From: Giardia muris
Lineage: Eukaryota; Fornicata; Diplomonadida; Hexamitidae
DNA: 64,000 nt
Direction of reading: 5' to 3'
Assembly: GCA_006247105.1 (NCBI GenBank)
Contig: CM016927.1
Location: forward strand, 1,178,001-1,242,000
Under the pieces are notes generated by a model. It was given only the letters and a program-made list of their open reading frames with translations, did not search any database and had not been told where the DNA came from. Every line of letters starts with the position of its first letter. Position 1 is the stretch's first letter. Made by a program: the position numbers and the translations under genes. Below are positions 43,093-52,621 of the stretch, piece by piece.

Positions 43093-44046
43093 ATGATTAA
43101 CTCCATAGGGATATCGAAGATTGCACACGACTTGGTCACCGAGGTACTTGGTGACGAGTACCTAATCGTTGGGACGAAGTCCGGCTGCAATAATCGGGTT
43201 CTTTTCCTCACTTCTCAGTCGGACTCGAGGATCTACGTCCTTAAGGAGGCCTCCGCTCGCAGTCGCCTGTCCATGGAGGCGGGGATGTTGGAGATTGTGG
43301 CAGGTGGCCCCCTTGCCACCCCGCGCGCATATTCTAATAGCAACGTCCTCCTAACTGAATACGTTGAGGGGTATTTACTGGGGGATGACTCTACTCTTCT
43401 TGCTCCTCCGAACCTTCCACGTGTTGCACGAGCCATCTCCTTGCTTCATGCACATTACGTTAGACGCACGACAGCTCCTCTTCAAATGTTTCTTCGGGTT
43501 ATCACACCCCCCTTCTTCGAACCAGATGTTTGTACTCTTTTCAACCGTCTCTATGCACCAGACTCGATCCCAACAGGTCCAGACCTTTGGACCTGCGTCT
43601 GCCATAATGATTTGCACTCTGGGAACATTATCTTCACCCACAACGGCACCGCCAAGTTCATCGACTGGGAATACGCCTCCATCGGGTACAACCTCTTCGA
43701 TGTTGCCTGCCTCTTCTTCGAAGTCCCGGGCGTCTCGTGCGACCTCTCTTTCTTCCCTTCCGTTGAGACGCGCCGTAGTTTCTATCGCGAATATTATCAA
43801 TCTGCGTGCGCCTCAATGGACTTGGACCTAGCAGACCTGGACCTGGACCTGGTAGACATACACTGTCTGTATTTCATACCCCTGGTCGCAGGCTATTGGG
43901 CTCACTGGTCTCTTGGGCGCGAGGGCTTCGAGACCTACACAGCCACCCGTCGCCTAGTGGCATATGAGGGCGTCAAGTACCTCGCAGGCGAGGGGAAGCT
44001 AACAGACGCCCTCAAAAAAGTAGGCTTCTCCCAATTCGACCATTAG
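43093..44046 (+). CDS. Choline/ethanolamine kinase
   Basis: 317 residues. It phosphorylates choline or ethanolamine, the first step of the CDP pathway to membrane phospholipids. The Brenner-type catalytic motif is CHNDLHSGNIIF (about residue 172) and the choline kinase motif is FIDWEYASIGYNLFDVACLF, both fully conserved. The N-lobe lysine lies in IYVLKEA. A short DLDL repeat (MDLDLADLDLDLVDI), from a hexamer repeat in the DNA, sits in the C-lobe. Choice between choline and ethanolamine cannot be made from sequence here. The start at 43093 follows the divergent promoter; the frame is open further upstream inside the neighbour. The stop codon TAG is followed at once by the ATG of the next gene. 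Confidence 0.95.
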   Translation: MINSIGISKIAHDLVTEVLGDEYLIVGTKSGCNNRVLFLTSQSDSRIYVLKEASARSRLSMEAGMLEIVAGGPLATPRAYSNSNVLLTEYVEGYLLGDDSTLLAPPNLPRVARAISLLHAHYVRRTTAPLQMFLRVITPPFFEPDVCTLFNRLYAPDSIPTGPDLWTCVCHNDLHSGNIIFTHNGTAKFIDWEYASIGYNLFDVACLFFEVPGVSCDLSFFPSVETRRSFYREYYQSACASMDLDLADLDLDLVDIHCLYFIPLVAGYWAHWSLGREGFETYTATRRLVAYEGVKYLAGEGKLTDALKKVGFSQFDH

Positions 44047-47000
44047 ATGCCTTTGTTGTCAGTCCCGTCTCTTATACCACAGACGCCCCCTCTCCTCCTC
44101 ATCAATCATCCGAGCTCTCACCCTCAAATCTGTGCGCGTCTCGACTCTCTTTGGGGCTCTCAACAACCTGGTCTTGAGTTACGTGCCGGCCCCTTCCAAG
44201 GCGTCTCCTATGAGACCGTCGAGACGATCCCGGACTATGGCGACTCCACGGTCCTTCTTAAGGCGGAGCTAGCTAATTATAGCGAGCGTTCCGAGGAGGC
44301 TGTTTTCAACATGTTAAGTGACGAAGCCCTTTCAGACCTGACTCGGTTCCCTGCTGCAGTTCTCTACCTCATCGAGTACTCAGTCCATAGCCCCGCCGAA
44401 GTCCTTCACCAGTTCTACAGCTCGATTGTCGAGAGCCTTGGAATCTTGCGCCAACGCTTCTCTGGAATCGGGTCCTTCCCCTTGATAGTCCTCCTAGTTC
44501 CCATGGGCGGGATAGTCCCCTCCCATTATGTCCAACTCGTTGAGGAGTTCATCACCAATCTAATACGCACGGCTGGCCTTCAAAGACATCAACTCGTTCA
44601 CCTCGTGAACCCGATGCAAGCCTTTCCACAGCTGCTCTCGTCTCTCATCGCCGTCGGCCACGAGTTCCTCACCGGCCTTGCAAGACGCATCGAAGCCTTC
44701 CCTACAACCTTTTCCCAGTGCCTCCCTAGAAGTGGAGAACGTTTGCGTAGCAAGTTGCTCCTCATGGGGATGATCCGCGCCTCCTATTTCTTAGGTGTAG
44801 CTGCTCTCCTACAAGTCCCTGCCTCAGACTTGGCGCGGCATGCCGAATACGCATTACAACTGCACCTCTCCTCCCCTTTTCTCGCCATGCTCCAGCGCGG
44901 TGTCCCTGGGACTCAGCACATTGTCGACTATTATCAAACGATCACTTTAGCATTAGCACAGCACTATGAGATGGTTGGACCGTCCACGGAGGTCATCTTG
45001 CTCCTGGCGAGCTACATACGCTTGCTGGGTGAGGCACGCTTGCCTCTCAAATACGTTGGAGGAGTTCTTCGAATGCTTCGCACTCCTACAGGCGTTTTAC
45101 AAGCATCGGAGTGTGTTGAATCTTTTCCCTCGACCGTGGAAGCGCCAGATAGTAAGACCCTCATGTCCTCTCCGATTCTCGATTCTGACTTAGCATCTGC
45201 TAGTCCCAGACAGTCGCATAGTCCGCTCCCTGTCGTCTATGGCATCTTTGATATGAATGTCGATCGAAGCGTCTCCGCAGACCAGTTCTTTTTCAGCTAT
45301 ATTAAGGCCATATTGGCTCTGATCCAGCTTCCACTCCGAGACACCTTTGTCTTCTCTGAGCGTCGTAAGTGGGTCTCACATGCACATAAGGTCATGGTGC
45401 GCCTGGCAACCCTAGCGCTACTGGGAGAGCTGCTGCGGATTGTTGGTCTTTCATTGGGGGTTTCAGCGTCCGAATTGGCTGATATTCCTTGTCCAGCGGG
45501 ACAACTTGCCGAATATATCAAAGCGCAAAACGAGAGCCCGTTGCGCTTCGTCCTGGACTTCTGCTCAAGGACGACCGACCCGACCGTCTTCCTGGTTCGT
45601 GACGGGATAGCCTCCATGGCCGACATTCAAAGGCTGATCGCTATTATTGCCAGTTCCGTTGCTACGGACTTCGAGGAGCCACTCAGGAAGTTGCAGCACG
45701 TGAGCTTACGACTTCGGGGCAGACTTCCTGCGGGGGAGTCATTGGATCGCTTTATGTGTTTCCTCACGCCAGATCCATACCTGGGTGCGATTAGTCTTTG
45801 TTGTACAGAGATCCTGAATGGTCTCGACAACATCCCTAAAGACCTCATCTCCACATCAGCCTTGGCGAACTACGATAAGCCCCTGTATGCGGGTTCCTTG
45901 GAAGCATGCATCTGTGCTGCCTCCGATATTGCAGAAAACGGGCTTCGCGACTTTCTCTTTGCACGAACTCTTGATGGGACCGGAAACGTTATTACCCTTC
46001 TACGTCAGCTTGCTGAGGCCTTACATGAACGTGCAGTACGGACGCTATTTGACTATGCGATTTCCGCAAGCATCAAGGCCAGCAGTATGACCGGCGTCCT
46101 TGCTCTCCCATCAATCTCCGCAGACGCTCGGATGAAGTTGCTTACCCTTGCAATCTATGCCCAGCTGACTGGAAGGGATGACATCTATCTTGAGTGCACC
46201 CTGGACGACTGTCTGAAGAATTCCCTGGAGGAGACGCTCACAAATTTTCGTCAGTTGTTCTCCATAACAGCGCTTGTAAGATGCTTGGATGGGTGGAACC
46301 TTTCGCAGCTTTCTACCCATCTTTCTCAACGCCTCCCTATTATCCTCTCGGCTAAAGGCATTCCTGACCGTCTACGGGCATATCTCCTGGCGGAGTCCTT
46401 CTCCCTCTTGTCGAATGTGCTCATCTGTGCACGACTCGACTCAAAAGGAGTCACCTCCTTCTTCTTTGGCAGTCAACTTCTGCGCCCAGACACGGCGGTC
46501 CCGTCTCTTGATGACCTTCCCGTCGATCTGTTGAAACAACTCATTCGTTCACTTGCAGAGGGTAGTGGTGTGCAGACCCAGAGCGTACCGGGCTATCCTC
46601 TACGCCTTATATCTCTTTCGTGGGATAAGGAGTCGTACTTCGTGTCGAATACCGCGGTGCTCTCGGCACGCCTTTCAATCCCATCGATACTAAGCACGAT
46701 CTTCAAAGATGTAGGAGTAAGCCTCTTTCTTCGCTTCGAGGGGAAGACTCCTGCATCCCCCATTCCCTTTGTGGCTAAGTACAAGATGGCCGAGTGTGCA
46801 GAGGTCGAGTTGGAGGTCTGTCGCGTCCTGATTACAGACCAGATTGCACGCGAGGTAACACACTTAACGCTGAATAGCTTTCAGCTTCAGTTTTCCATAT
46901 CAAAAACCGAGCCTGCGACGTATGCGTTCCTAGCAGAGTACTCGGACCTGGTGGCTCTAAAAGAACGCGAAGAGAGGTTCGCTTCAACTAGGTTTTATAG

Positions 47001-48003
47001 TCACGGCGAAGGAAGGCTTGACTGTCTGATTCGGCACACACAACGCTGCTTCAGCTTCGTGGGACACCTGCGGCCAGCAATTAGCGGCCCAGTTTGCCGT
47101 GTCAAGTGTGGTTATTGTCTTGGAAGTCCGAACCTTTATGCAGGTCTTCCCTTTGTCTTCTTCTTGCTCTTGTACTCGGGGCAAACTCTTGATAGTTGCC
47201 AGCTCGCGGTCTCTTATCAGCTGCAACCGACACTGGCCGAGACCGTCACCGTCTCTGGTGCACAGTATCGCACAACATCCACCGCTTCGATGCCCCTCAT
47301 CACATTGGCGGCGCTATGGGGTGGAAAGGAGGTGCATGTTCCAGAGAATCAATCGCAGCTGAACCTTGCTTTGGGTCTTAATGCCAACAACACTGTCGTC
47401 ATCCCCCTCATTATCACCCCAACTGTTCCTTGCTACCTTCAGCTGAGCTTTTCTCTGGGAGATGGGCAACGGACTATACTTTTGACTCCTCAGTTAGTCG
47501 ATCCATCCAGTCCCACCCTCAATGATTCCATTCCCACTCCCACTCCAACCCCCACATGCTGTCCACTCTTCGTCCAGGCTCCTGTGACTCTGACAGTTCA
47601 AACCCACAAGACCTCCGACGTCGGAGCCTGGCACATTCTCTCACTTACGGGCCTATTCAAGGAGGCGGTGACGGTCCGAAACGTGACATTACTGCCTCAA
47701 GGGAACTCTTTACGGCTTAAGAACAGTTCTGGGGTCCAGGATATTCTCTGCCCCCCTGGAAGCCTATTCACCGTCGTCGTTGAGGAAAAACCGGGAACTT
47801 CCATGAAGGATGCTACTTCGGAAGAGGGGGTGCCCAGGGGATACACGATTCAATATATAGACCAGCCACGTCGGCCGTTCTGCATCCTAGAGTACTCGAT
47901 CGAGCAGCCACCCCTCCCACAGCTTGGTGGCGAGACCGAACGCACGCTTCTTATGCAGCAGGTATTTCGGGGCCTCATCTACGCCGAGCTGCCCGTTATG
48001 TGA
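44047..48003 (+). CDS. Large protein of unknown function, 1318 residues
   Basis: No domain is recognised with confidence. The first 900 residues look like a helical solenoid with many Leu-rich helices; residues 940-1318 look beta-rich, with a PTPTPTPT linker near 1165. A helical front plus Ig-like beta-sandwich end is the layout of the large TRAPP subunits (TRAPPC9/10/11), tethering factors in membrane traffic, but this is a resemblance of layout only. No signal peptide is evident. The ATG is the first codon after the TAG of choline kinase, a gap of zero bases. Codon use is like its neighbours. Confidence 0.8.
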   Translation: MPLLSVPSLIPQTPPLLLINHPSSHPQICARLDSLWGSQQPGLELRAGPFQGVSYETVETIPDYGDSTVLLKAELANYSERSEEAVFNMLSDEALSDLTRFPAAVLYLIEYSVHSPAEVLHQFYSSIVESLGILRQRFSGIGSFPLIVLLVPMGGIVPSHYVQLVEEFITNLIRTAGLQRHQLVHLVNPMQAFPQLLSSLIAVGHEFLTGLARRIEAFPTTFSQCLPRSGERLRSKLLLMGMIRASYFLGVAALLQVPASDLARHAEYALQLHLSSPFLAMLQRGVPGTQHIVDYYQTITLALAQHYEMVGPSTEVILLLASYIRLLGEARLPLKYVGGVLRMLRTPTGVLQASECVESFPSTVEAPDSKTLMSSPILDSDLASASPRQSHSPLPVVYGIFDMNVDRSVSADQFFFSYIKAILALIQLPLRDTFVFSERRKWVSHAHKVMVRLATLALLGELLRIVGLSLGVSASELADIPCPAGQLAEYIKAQNESPLRFVLDFCSRTTDPTVFLVRDGIASMADIQRLIAIIASSVATDFEEPLRKLQHVSLRLRGRLPAGESLDRFMCFLTPDPYLGAISLCCTEILNGLDNIPKDLISTSALANYDKPLYAGSLEACICAASDIAENGLRDFLFARTLDGTGNVITLLRQLAEALHERAVRTLFDYAISASIKASSMTGVLALPSISADARMKLLTLAIYAQLTGRDDIYLECTLDDCLKNSLEETLTNFRQLFSITALVRCLDGWNLSQLSTHLSQRLPIILSAKGIPDRLRAYLLAESFSLLSNVLICARLDSKGVTSFFFGSQLLRPDTAVPSLDDLPVDLLKQLIRSLAEGSGVQTQSVPGYPLRLISLSWDKESYFVSNTAVLSARLSIPSILSTIFKDVGVSLFLRFEGKTPASPIPFVAKYKMAECAEVELEVCRVLITDQIAREVTHLTLNSFQLQFSISKTEPATYAFLAEYSDLVALKEREERFASTRFYSHGEGRLDCLIRHTQRCFSFVGHLRPAISGPVCRVKCGYCLGSPNLYAGLPFVFFLLLYSGQTLDSCQLAVSYQLQPTLAETVTVSGAQYRTTSTASMPLITLAALWGGKEVHVPENQSQLNLALGLNANNTVVIPLIITPTVPCYLQLSFSLGDGQRTILLTPQLVDPSSPTLNDSIPTPTPTPTCCPLFVQAPVTLTVQTHKTSDVGAWHILSLTGLFKEAVTVRNVTLLPQGNSLRLKNSSGVQDILCPPGSLFTVVVEEKPGTSMKDATSEEGVPRGYTIQYIDQPRRPFCILEYSIEQPPLPQLGGETERTLLMQQVFRGLIYAELPVM

Positions 48004-48436
48004 ACCCTTTCAGCTTTCAGGACGGTTTGAATGTTAATGGGATGTATTCGAGGTGATAATGAAGAACGAGGAACGAGGAAGAAAGCCAGATCGCTGAGAA
48101 ACCGCATACGAGAGGATACTGGATCCAAAAGAGCACGGATGAGAAAGGGGTGGATGATCCTGATAGGCATTATGTGAAGGAGGATCATGAGGAGATCATA
48201 GCTCTTATTCCTGAGGAACCCTTGGAATATCAGAATACTAGTTGTCTCGGGTCTTGTTCACAAGAGAACTCTTTAATCCAGCGTGCCGTACGTACGGGAA
48301 TTGCACTACGAAGATGTTACTTATCATCCTTCTCTAAAGCTCGAACTGATGGCCAGATATCAATAACATTCTTGACAAGCCCATCCACAAGGATATGGAT
48401 AGCTGTGCAAAGCCTGTTCTGAGTGGCACCCACAGC
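48004..48436. other. 433-bp convergent spacer without a recognised gene
   Basis: This lies between the 3' ends of the 1318-residue gene (plus) and an ankyrin gene (minus). The only open frame (48150-48422, plus, 90 codons) has no family resemblance and an unconvincing start context. It is more A/T- and purine-rich than coding DNA nearby (gaagaacgaggaacgagg). I see no tRNA or other RNA gene. Confidence 0.5.
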
Positions 48437-49705
48437 TCATTGCCACTTTCCTCTCTCTTCCAATAACAAGAGGAGTTGCAGATGAGTCTCCTGTAAGTCC
48501 TGTGCCAATGAGCGTCGATCCCCGATGGGCTCCTTACAGTCCTCACATTTCAGTGCCGAGGCCTGCGCCTTATACCGGGCCACCTCCTCCTGCAATGCGG
48601 ATTGGACCTTCTTCAAGCTGGTGATCCGCGACCTGAGTCTCAGGTTCGAATGCCGTGCTAGCTTCAACTCTGCGGCACAAGCACCTTCTCGCGAGTGGGC
48701 CTCCTGAATCTGCGCGTCCTTCGCGTCCACTTGCTGCTGCAGGAGGGCAACCTGGACCAATAGGTCGCTGATTCTTTGGTTTGCCTTTTCGAGTTCGGTT
48801 GCGGTCTTTTGGATGCTCTCGAGAACCACCTTATTGTGATGCCGAAACTCATGCAACTCCACTTGGACTGCGTCTTGTGTCCTCTGCAACCGGGTCGTCA
48901 TTCTATCGAGAGTAACTTGCAGGCCATCAAGTTGTCCTTTTAGACCTGGGTCGGGTGCGGTGGAAGGGATGGGGGGCTTGGGATCGACACGCGAAGTCGA
49001 TAGTGACTGAGGAGGTGGGTTTTGAGTACCTCTTGAGGGGCAATGGTTTGTCGTCATGGAGAGGCCATTCTTCCCATCTCCCGCCTGCGTCATGGTGGTA
49101 GAAGCCCTTTCGGAGGTGGTGATGGTGGTGGTGGAAAGGAGCTGGATGATACGAGGGTGTCCATCCTTGACGTGATTGCCTCGAATATCGACAGCGTTGT
49201 TCTTAGCGTGCCAAAGGGCGTCCCTCCCATAGACATCTCTATACTTCGCCTCGTACTGGCAGAGTAAGGAGACCAAGGAGAAGTAGTTCCGTGTTGCCGC
49301 TATGATCAAAGCGGTGGTTCCCTTTTCGTACCTAGAAGAGGACTCTGTGGACTGGAAGCCCACCTCGCCAAGGAGCAGCTTGACACACTTCTCGTGGTCG
49401 TTGAGGACAGCATTCATCAAGGCGGTCCAGCCAGTATTAGTCACGAGACGCAACTCATACTGGGAGAGAAGCTCGACAATGTCGGCGTTCCCGGACATTG
49501 CCGCCCAGATGAGGGCGGTGCGGCCGTCGCGGTCGCGGATGCGAGCCTCGTGAACGACGAGAACCCGCGCGCACTCGAAGTGGCCGTTCCGCGCCGCGTA
49601 CATCAGGGCGGTGAACCCGAGGTCTGTCTGCAGCCGCACCATGTGGAGGTTACTTCTGACGGTCTCGACGTTCCCGTCGAGCGCCGCACGCATCAGGGTG
49701 TCCAT
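48437..49705 (-). CDS. Ankyrin-repeat protein with C-terminal coiled coil
   Basis: 422 residues. Five ankyrin units (TDLGFTALMYAARNGHFECA and similar) cover residues 1-190; a Thr/Ser/Pro linker follows; residues about 255-410 form a long coiled coil (QLDGLQVTLDRMTTRLQRTQ, LLQQQVDAKDAQIQEAH) containing a lone CxxC pair. The ankyrin-plus-coil layout is common among Giardia protein 21.1 members, some of which sit on flagella or the disc. The start is the ATG at 49705 (a TTG lies three codons up). It directly follows another ankyrin gene on the same strand, 15 bp apart. Confidence 0.88.
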   Translation of the reverse strand: MDTLMRAALDGNVETVRSNLHMVRLQTDLGFTALMYAARNGHFECARVLVVHEARIRDRDGRTALIWAAMSGNADIVELLSQYELRLVTNTGWTALMNAVLNDHEKCVKLLLGEVGFQSTESSSRYEKGTTALIIAATRNYFSLVSLLCQYEAKYRDVYGRDALWHAKNNAVDIRGNHVKDGHPRIIQLLSTTTITTSERASTTMTQAGDGKNGLSMTTNHCPSRGTQNPPPQSLSTSRVDPKPPIPSTAPDPGLKGQLDGLQVTLDRMTTRLQRTQDAVQVELHEFRHHNKVVLESIQKTATELEKANQRISDLLVQVALLQQQVDAKDAQIQEAHSREGACAAELKLARHSNLRLRSRITSLKKVQSALQEEVARYKAQASALKCEDCKEPIGDRRSLAQDLQETHLQLLLLLEERGKWQ

Positions 49706-49720
49706 GACTGGCAATAGTCT

Positions 49721-51127
49721 TTATTTATTATACTCCGAGAGAATATCATAGATCTCGCGGTTCTTCTCCCGGTTCACCATGTAGAAGGCGGTCGAGCCGT
49801 TACGGAGGCGGCACTCGTGCTCGGCGGGGGCGAGGAGGCGGACAGCGTCCGGGAAGCCGTGAACCACCGCCTTGTGGAGGGCCGTCGTCCCGTCATGTGT
49901 CGCCATCCTCTGTTCGGTGCTGAGGAGGAGCTGGATGACGTCACAGCGGTTGTTCGCGGCCGCGCTCATAAGGGCCGTCCAGCCATCACGACGGGTCAGA
50001 CCCGCCTCCTTCTCAAGGAGGAGCTTACAAACCTCAAGGTGTCCGTTGTGAGCGGCCTTCATGAGGGCCGTCGTCCCGGAGTTCGCTCGCATCCCCGCCT
50101 CCATTGGGATAAGGAGCTTGACCAGTTCAACGTGGTTGTGGGCCGCCGCCAACATCAACGCCGTAGTCCCGTAAATGTTCTTGTGCTTCGCCTGAGTCTG
50201 GATCAAGGGCTTTGCTGCCTCTACATCACCTTGTTCGACGGCAAGCATCAACGGGGTGTTTCCGTCACAATCACGCTCGAAGTCCTCCTTCATTCGCGTA
50301 TAGTTGAGACCAGCTCCAAGAGGAGCGGGATCAGCGGCCTCGACTTGCCGGGTACGGACTGCAACGTGGGTCTCGCGCGGCTGCTCCCTCGCCTTGCTGA
50401 GCTTGTTGGCGAGTAGCTCGTTCTCACGCGACATGGCGGCAAGCTTACGTTCCTTCTCAGCCAGCTCGGCCATTAGGACCTGAATCCTGTCAAGCTCGTC
50501 ATCCTTCTTCACGTCATCCGCAATGTTCGTCCCAGGCCCCTTTCCAGTCTTACGAACGAAGTCGGCGCATAGCCCAGCCGTTTTACGATCGGCCTTATAG
50601 TTTCGAAGATAGTTGGCAATATCGGGGTGACCACCAGTCTCAGCCGCCGAGGTGGCACTATCTAGGAGATCCTTCTTCTTAAGCTTTCCTTTAAGAAGGA
50701 TTAGATCGACAATATCAGGCTTTCCAAGGAAGCATGCGTAGGCTAGGGGCGTGTATCCTTGGGCATCCACCTCGCCTTCCTGATAGGGGAGCAGAACCTC
50801 AAGACTTCTTGTTGCGTCGTTATCGACCGCCACATGAATCGCTGGAGACCCATTCGGAAGCTTGTGCCTCCCCTCCGAGGGCGCCAGGAGCTTCACGATC
50901 TCGGGACGGTCCAACTTCGTGGCGACCAGAAGGGCTGTCTCTCCCTCATTGTTACGCATCGAGTTCTCGATGGAGTGCAAGGCCTCGGCAAGCCTCAGGT
51001 CGCCCTCACGGGCGGCGATCATGAGCCCCGTCTCCCCGTACCTATCCTGGGCCTTCGCGTGCTTGGGCGCCATCTCGACGACCGCCTCGTAATCCCGACC
51101 GTTGATGGCGCTGAACCAGGGATCCAT
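49721..51127 (-). CDS. Ankyrin-repeat protein with central coiled coil
   Basis: 468 residues in three parts: five ankyrin units at 1-175, a charged linker with a short coiled coil at about 215-250 (VLMAELAEKERKLAAMSREN), and six ankyrin units at 285-468 (TTALMLAAAHNHVELVKLLI and similar). The second block is very regular and GC-rich. It is a scaffold-type protein without catalytic parts. Start ATG at 51127, after a short A/T patch (AAAGACAAAAATGG). Its last codons and the following AATAAATAAAG stretch lie just ahead of the next ankyrin gene. Confidence 0.9.
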   Translation of the reverse strand: MDPWFSAINGRDYEAVVEMAPKHAKAQDRYGETGLMIAAREGDLRLAEALHSIENSMRNNEGETALLVATKLDRPEIVKLLAPSEGRHKLPNGSPAIHVAVDNDATRSLEVLLPYQEGEVDAQGYTPLAYACFLGKPDIVDLILLKGKLKKKDLLDSATSAAETGGHPDIANYLRNYKADRKTAGLCADFVRKTGKGPGTNIADDVKKDDELDRIQVLMAELAEKERKLAAMSRENELLANKLSKAREQPRETHVAVRTRQVEAADPAPLGAGLNYTRMKEDFERDCDGNTPLMLAVEQGDVEAAKPLIQTQAKHKNIYGTTALMLAAAHNHVELVKLLIPMEAGMRANSGTTALMKAAHNGHLEVCKLLLEKEAGLTRRDGWTALMSAAANNRCDVIQLLLSTEQRMATHDGTTALHKAVVHGFPDAVRLLAPAEHECRLRNGSTAFYMVNREKNREIYDILSEYNK

Positions 51128-51248
51128 TTTTGTCTTTATCTACCAACATTTGGGGCTTTGAGGCATCTCAGCACATCTTTGACGTACCTGGGGCCTGGGA
51201 GCTGAGTATGAAAGCTCCATACTCAAAAGCGACAAGATAGAGGATAAA

Positions 51249-52589
51249 ATGTATTCTGAGTACCAGAACGACCCACATGATCTACTGAGGCCCTTCCTTC
51301 GTGTAATCATCCAAGTCCTGGCTAGACTCCCCGAGGGGAGTGGGCTGGAGGCGCTCACGGGGACAGAGGAGGCGATACACAAGATGTGGCTTCAGACTAT
51401 CACATCAGCATTGAGCTTTCCGACACAGCCCGTCGATTTGCGGGACCTTTGCGCCCATATCTATCCCGACTGTGCCGGAGGGTTAGCGGCAGCCACTCCG
51501 ATGCTCCAACATCTTGAACGTTATCTTCTTTCAATGCCAGTCTCCTTACGCAACCGTCTCTTTCGCTACGCCCTCGTCTGCAACAGCTGCAACCACGAGC
51601 ACGATGGTTGTTACGTCCCCCTTCTGGGAGAGAGCACCGAGGTGTACTTTGTCGAGTCAGCCAAACGATTCTGTTGTTCCAATTGTCAAGGGACAACTCT
51701 TACGATCCGGGAGCTTCCCTTGCTTCTCCTCTATTATAACGAGTGTGGGTGTGCGTTACAAGGGATTCCTCCGAAGTACGTCGAGCTTGGACCGAACTAT
51801 GGCCTTCTAAGCGTCATCACCACCTCTCTCCGTTCTAATTCCGGGCTCCTCAACGTGACCCAGTGGGCCGTTAACGAGGAAAGCCATGGACCTACTGATG
51901 TGCTAGCTCAGTTCTACCCTCAAGGAAAGGGGATGAAGCGCGTGCCACGGAAGGCCGCCCTCGACTTTCTCAGTAATCCGCTCTCCTTGAAGACGGGGAA
52001 CGTGGCCTTTATCTTCTACGTCAACCTGGACCGGCTCGAGGGCATCTCGAAGACGAAGTATACGGCCGTCCTATCTTCCCTCCAGAGCAACCGGTTCTTC
52101 GAGGTCCAGAAGACCGCAACGCTCTATGGAGAGACGTCGGACTCCCACAACGTCTCGAGCCATAGCGTTTTCAGTCGTTCCCTTGAAGGGACACCAGGAT
52201 ATCTTCAGGAGCGTTCATGCGAATCGATACAATCGGGGCGCAGCCTCTCGGCCTTCCCTCCGAAAGGTGGGACGCGTGGCCAGTCCTTGCCGCCGAGCGC
52301 GACAACGGCTCTTGGGTTCGAGACCATCACCTTCGAGGACTTGACCAGAAAGGTGCTTGCCCTTGAGCGCACGCTGAATAGCTACCAGATACAGCAGCAG
52401 AAGGCACAGAGCACCCTTCAGTATGCCCAGAAGCCCTCGGGGAAGGCTGGGAAAGTAATCAACTTGAAGTGCATTGAGGTCGAGCTTTGGCTTTTTATCA
52501 CCCTTTGCGTGATGGGCGGCGTCCTTCTGCTCAGCTTCATCCTGGCATGCGTCGGGATCAGCCTTCCTAGTGCCACGGCGCCTGCTTGA
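51249..52589 (+). CDS. Unknown protein with C-terminal membrane anchor
   Basis: 446 residues. The N-terminal half is globular with two Cys pairs (VCNSCNHEHDGC and FCCSNCQG at about 110-150) that could hold a zinc ion. The middle is Ser-rich; a short coiled coil (LTRKVLALERTLNSYQIQQQ) comes before a single C-terminal hydrophobic helix (LWLFITLCVMGGVLLLSFIL) with only about 17 residues after it. No signal peptide is seen, so it is probably tail-anchored, as SNAREs are, but no SNARE motif is clear. Start ATG at 51249 follows agaggataaa. The next gene starts 32 bp downstream on the same strand. Confidence 0.82.
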   Translation: MYSEYQNDPHDLLRPFLRVIIQVLARLPEGSGLEALTGTEEAIHKMWLQTITSALSFPTQPVDLRDLCAHIYPDCAGGLAAATPMLQHLERYLLSMPVSLRNRLFRYALVCNSCNHEHDGCYVPLLGESTEVYFVESAKRFCCSNCQGTTLTIRELPLLLLYYNECGCALQGIPPKYVELGPNYGLLSVITTSLRSNSGLLNVTQWAVNEESHGPTDVLAQFYPQGKGMKRVPRKAALDFLSNPLSLKTGNVAFIFYVNLDRLEGISKTKYTAVLSSLQSNRFFEVQKTATLYGETSDSHNVSSHSVFSRSLEGTPGYLQERSCESIQSGRSLSAFPPKGGTRGQSLPPSATTALGFETITFEDLTRKVLALERTLNSYQIQQQKAQSTLQYAQKPSGKAGKVINLKCIEVELWLFITLCVMGGVLLLSFILACVGISLPSATAPA

Positions 52590-52621
52590 TATCGGTTGAT
52601 ATCCAGTGTCGCATAATAAAA

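Noticed and set aside
48150..48422. 90-codon open frame in the 433-bp spacer
   Set aside because: No domain, no A/T-rich initiator next to the ATG and an odd composition; short open frames of this size are expected by chance.
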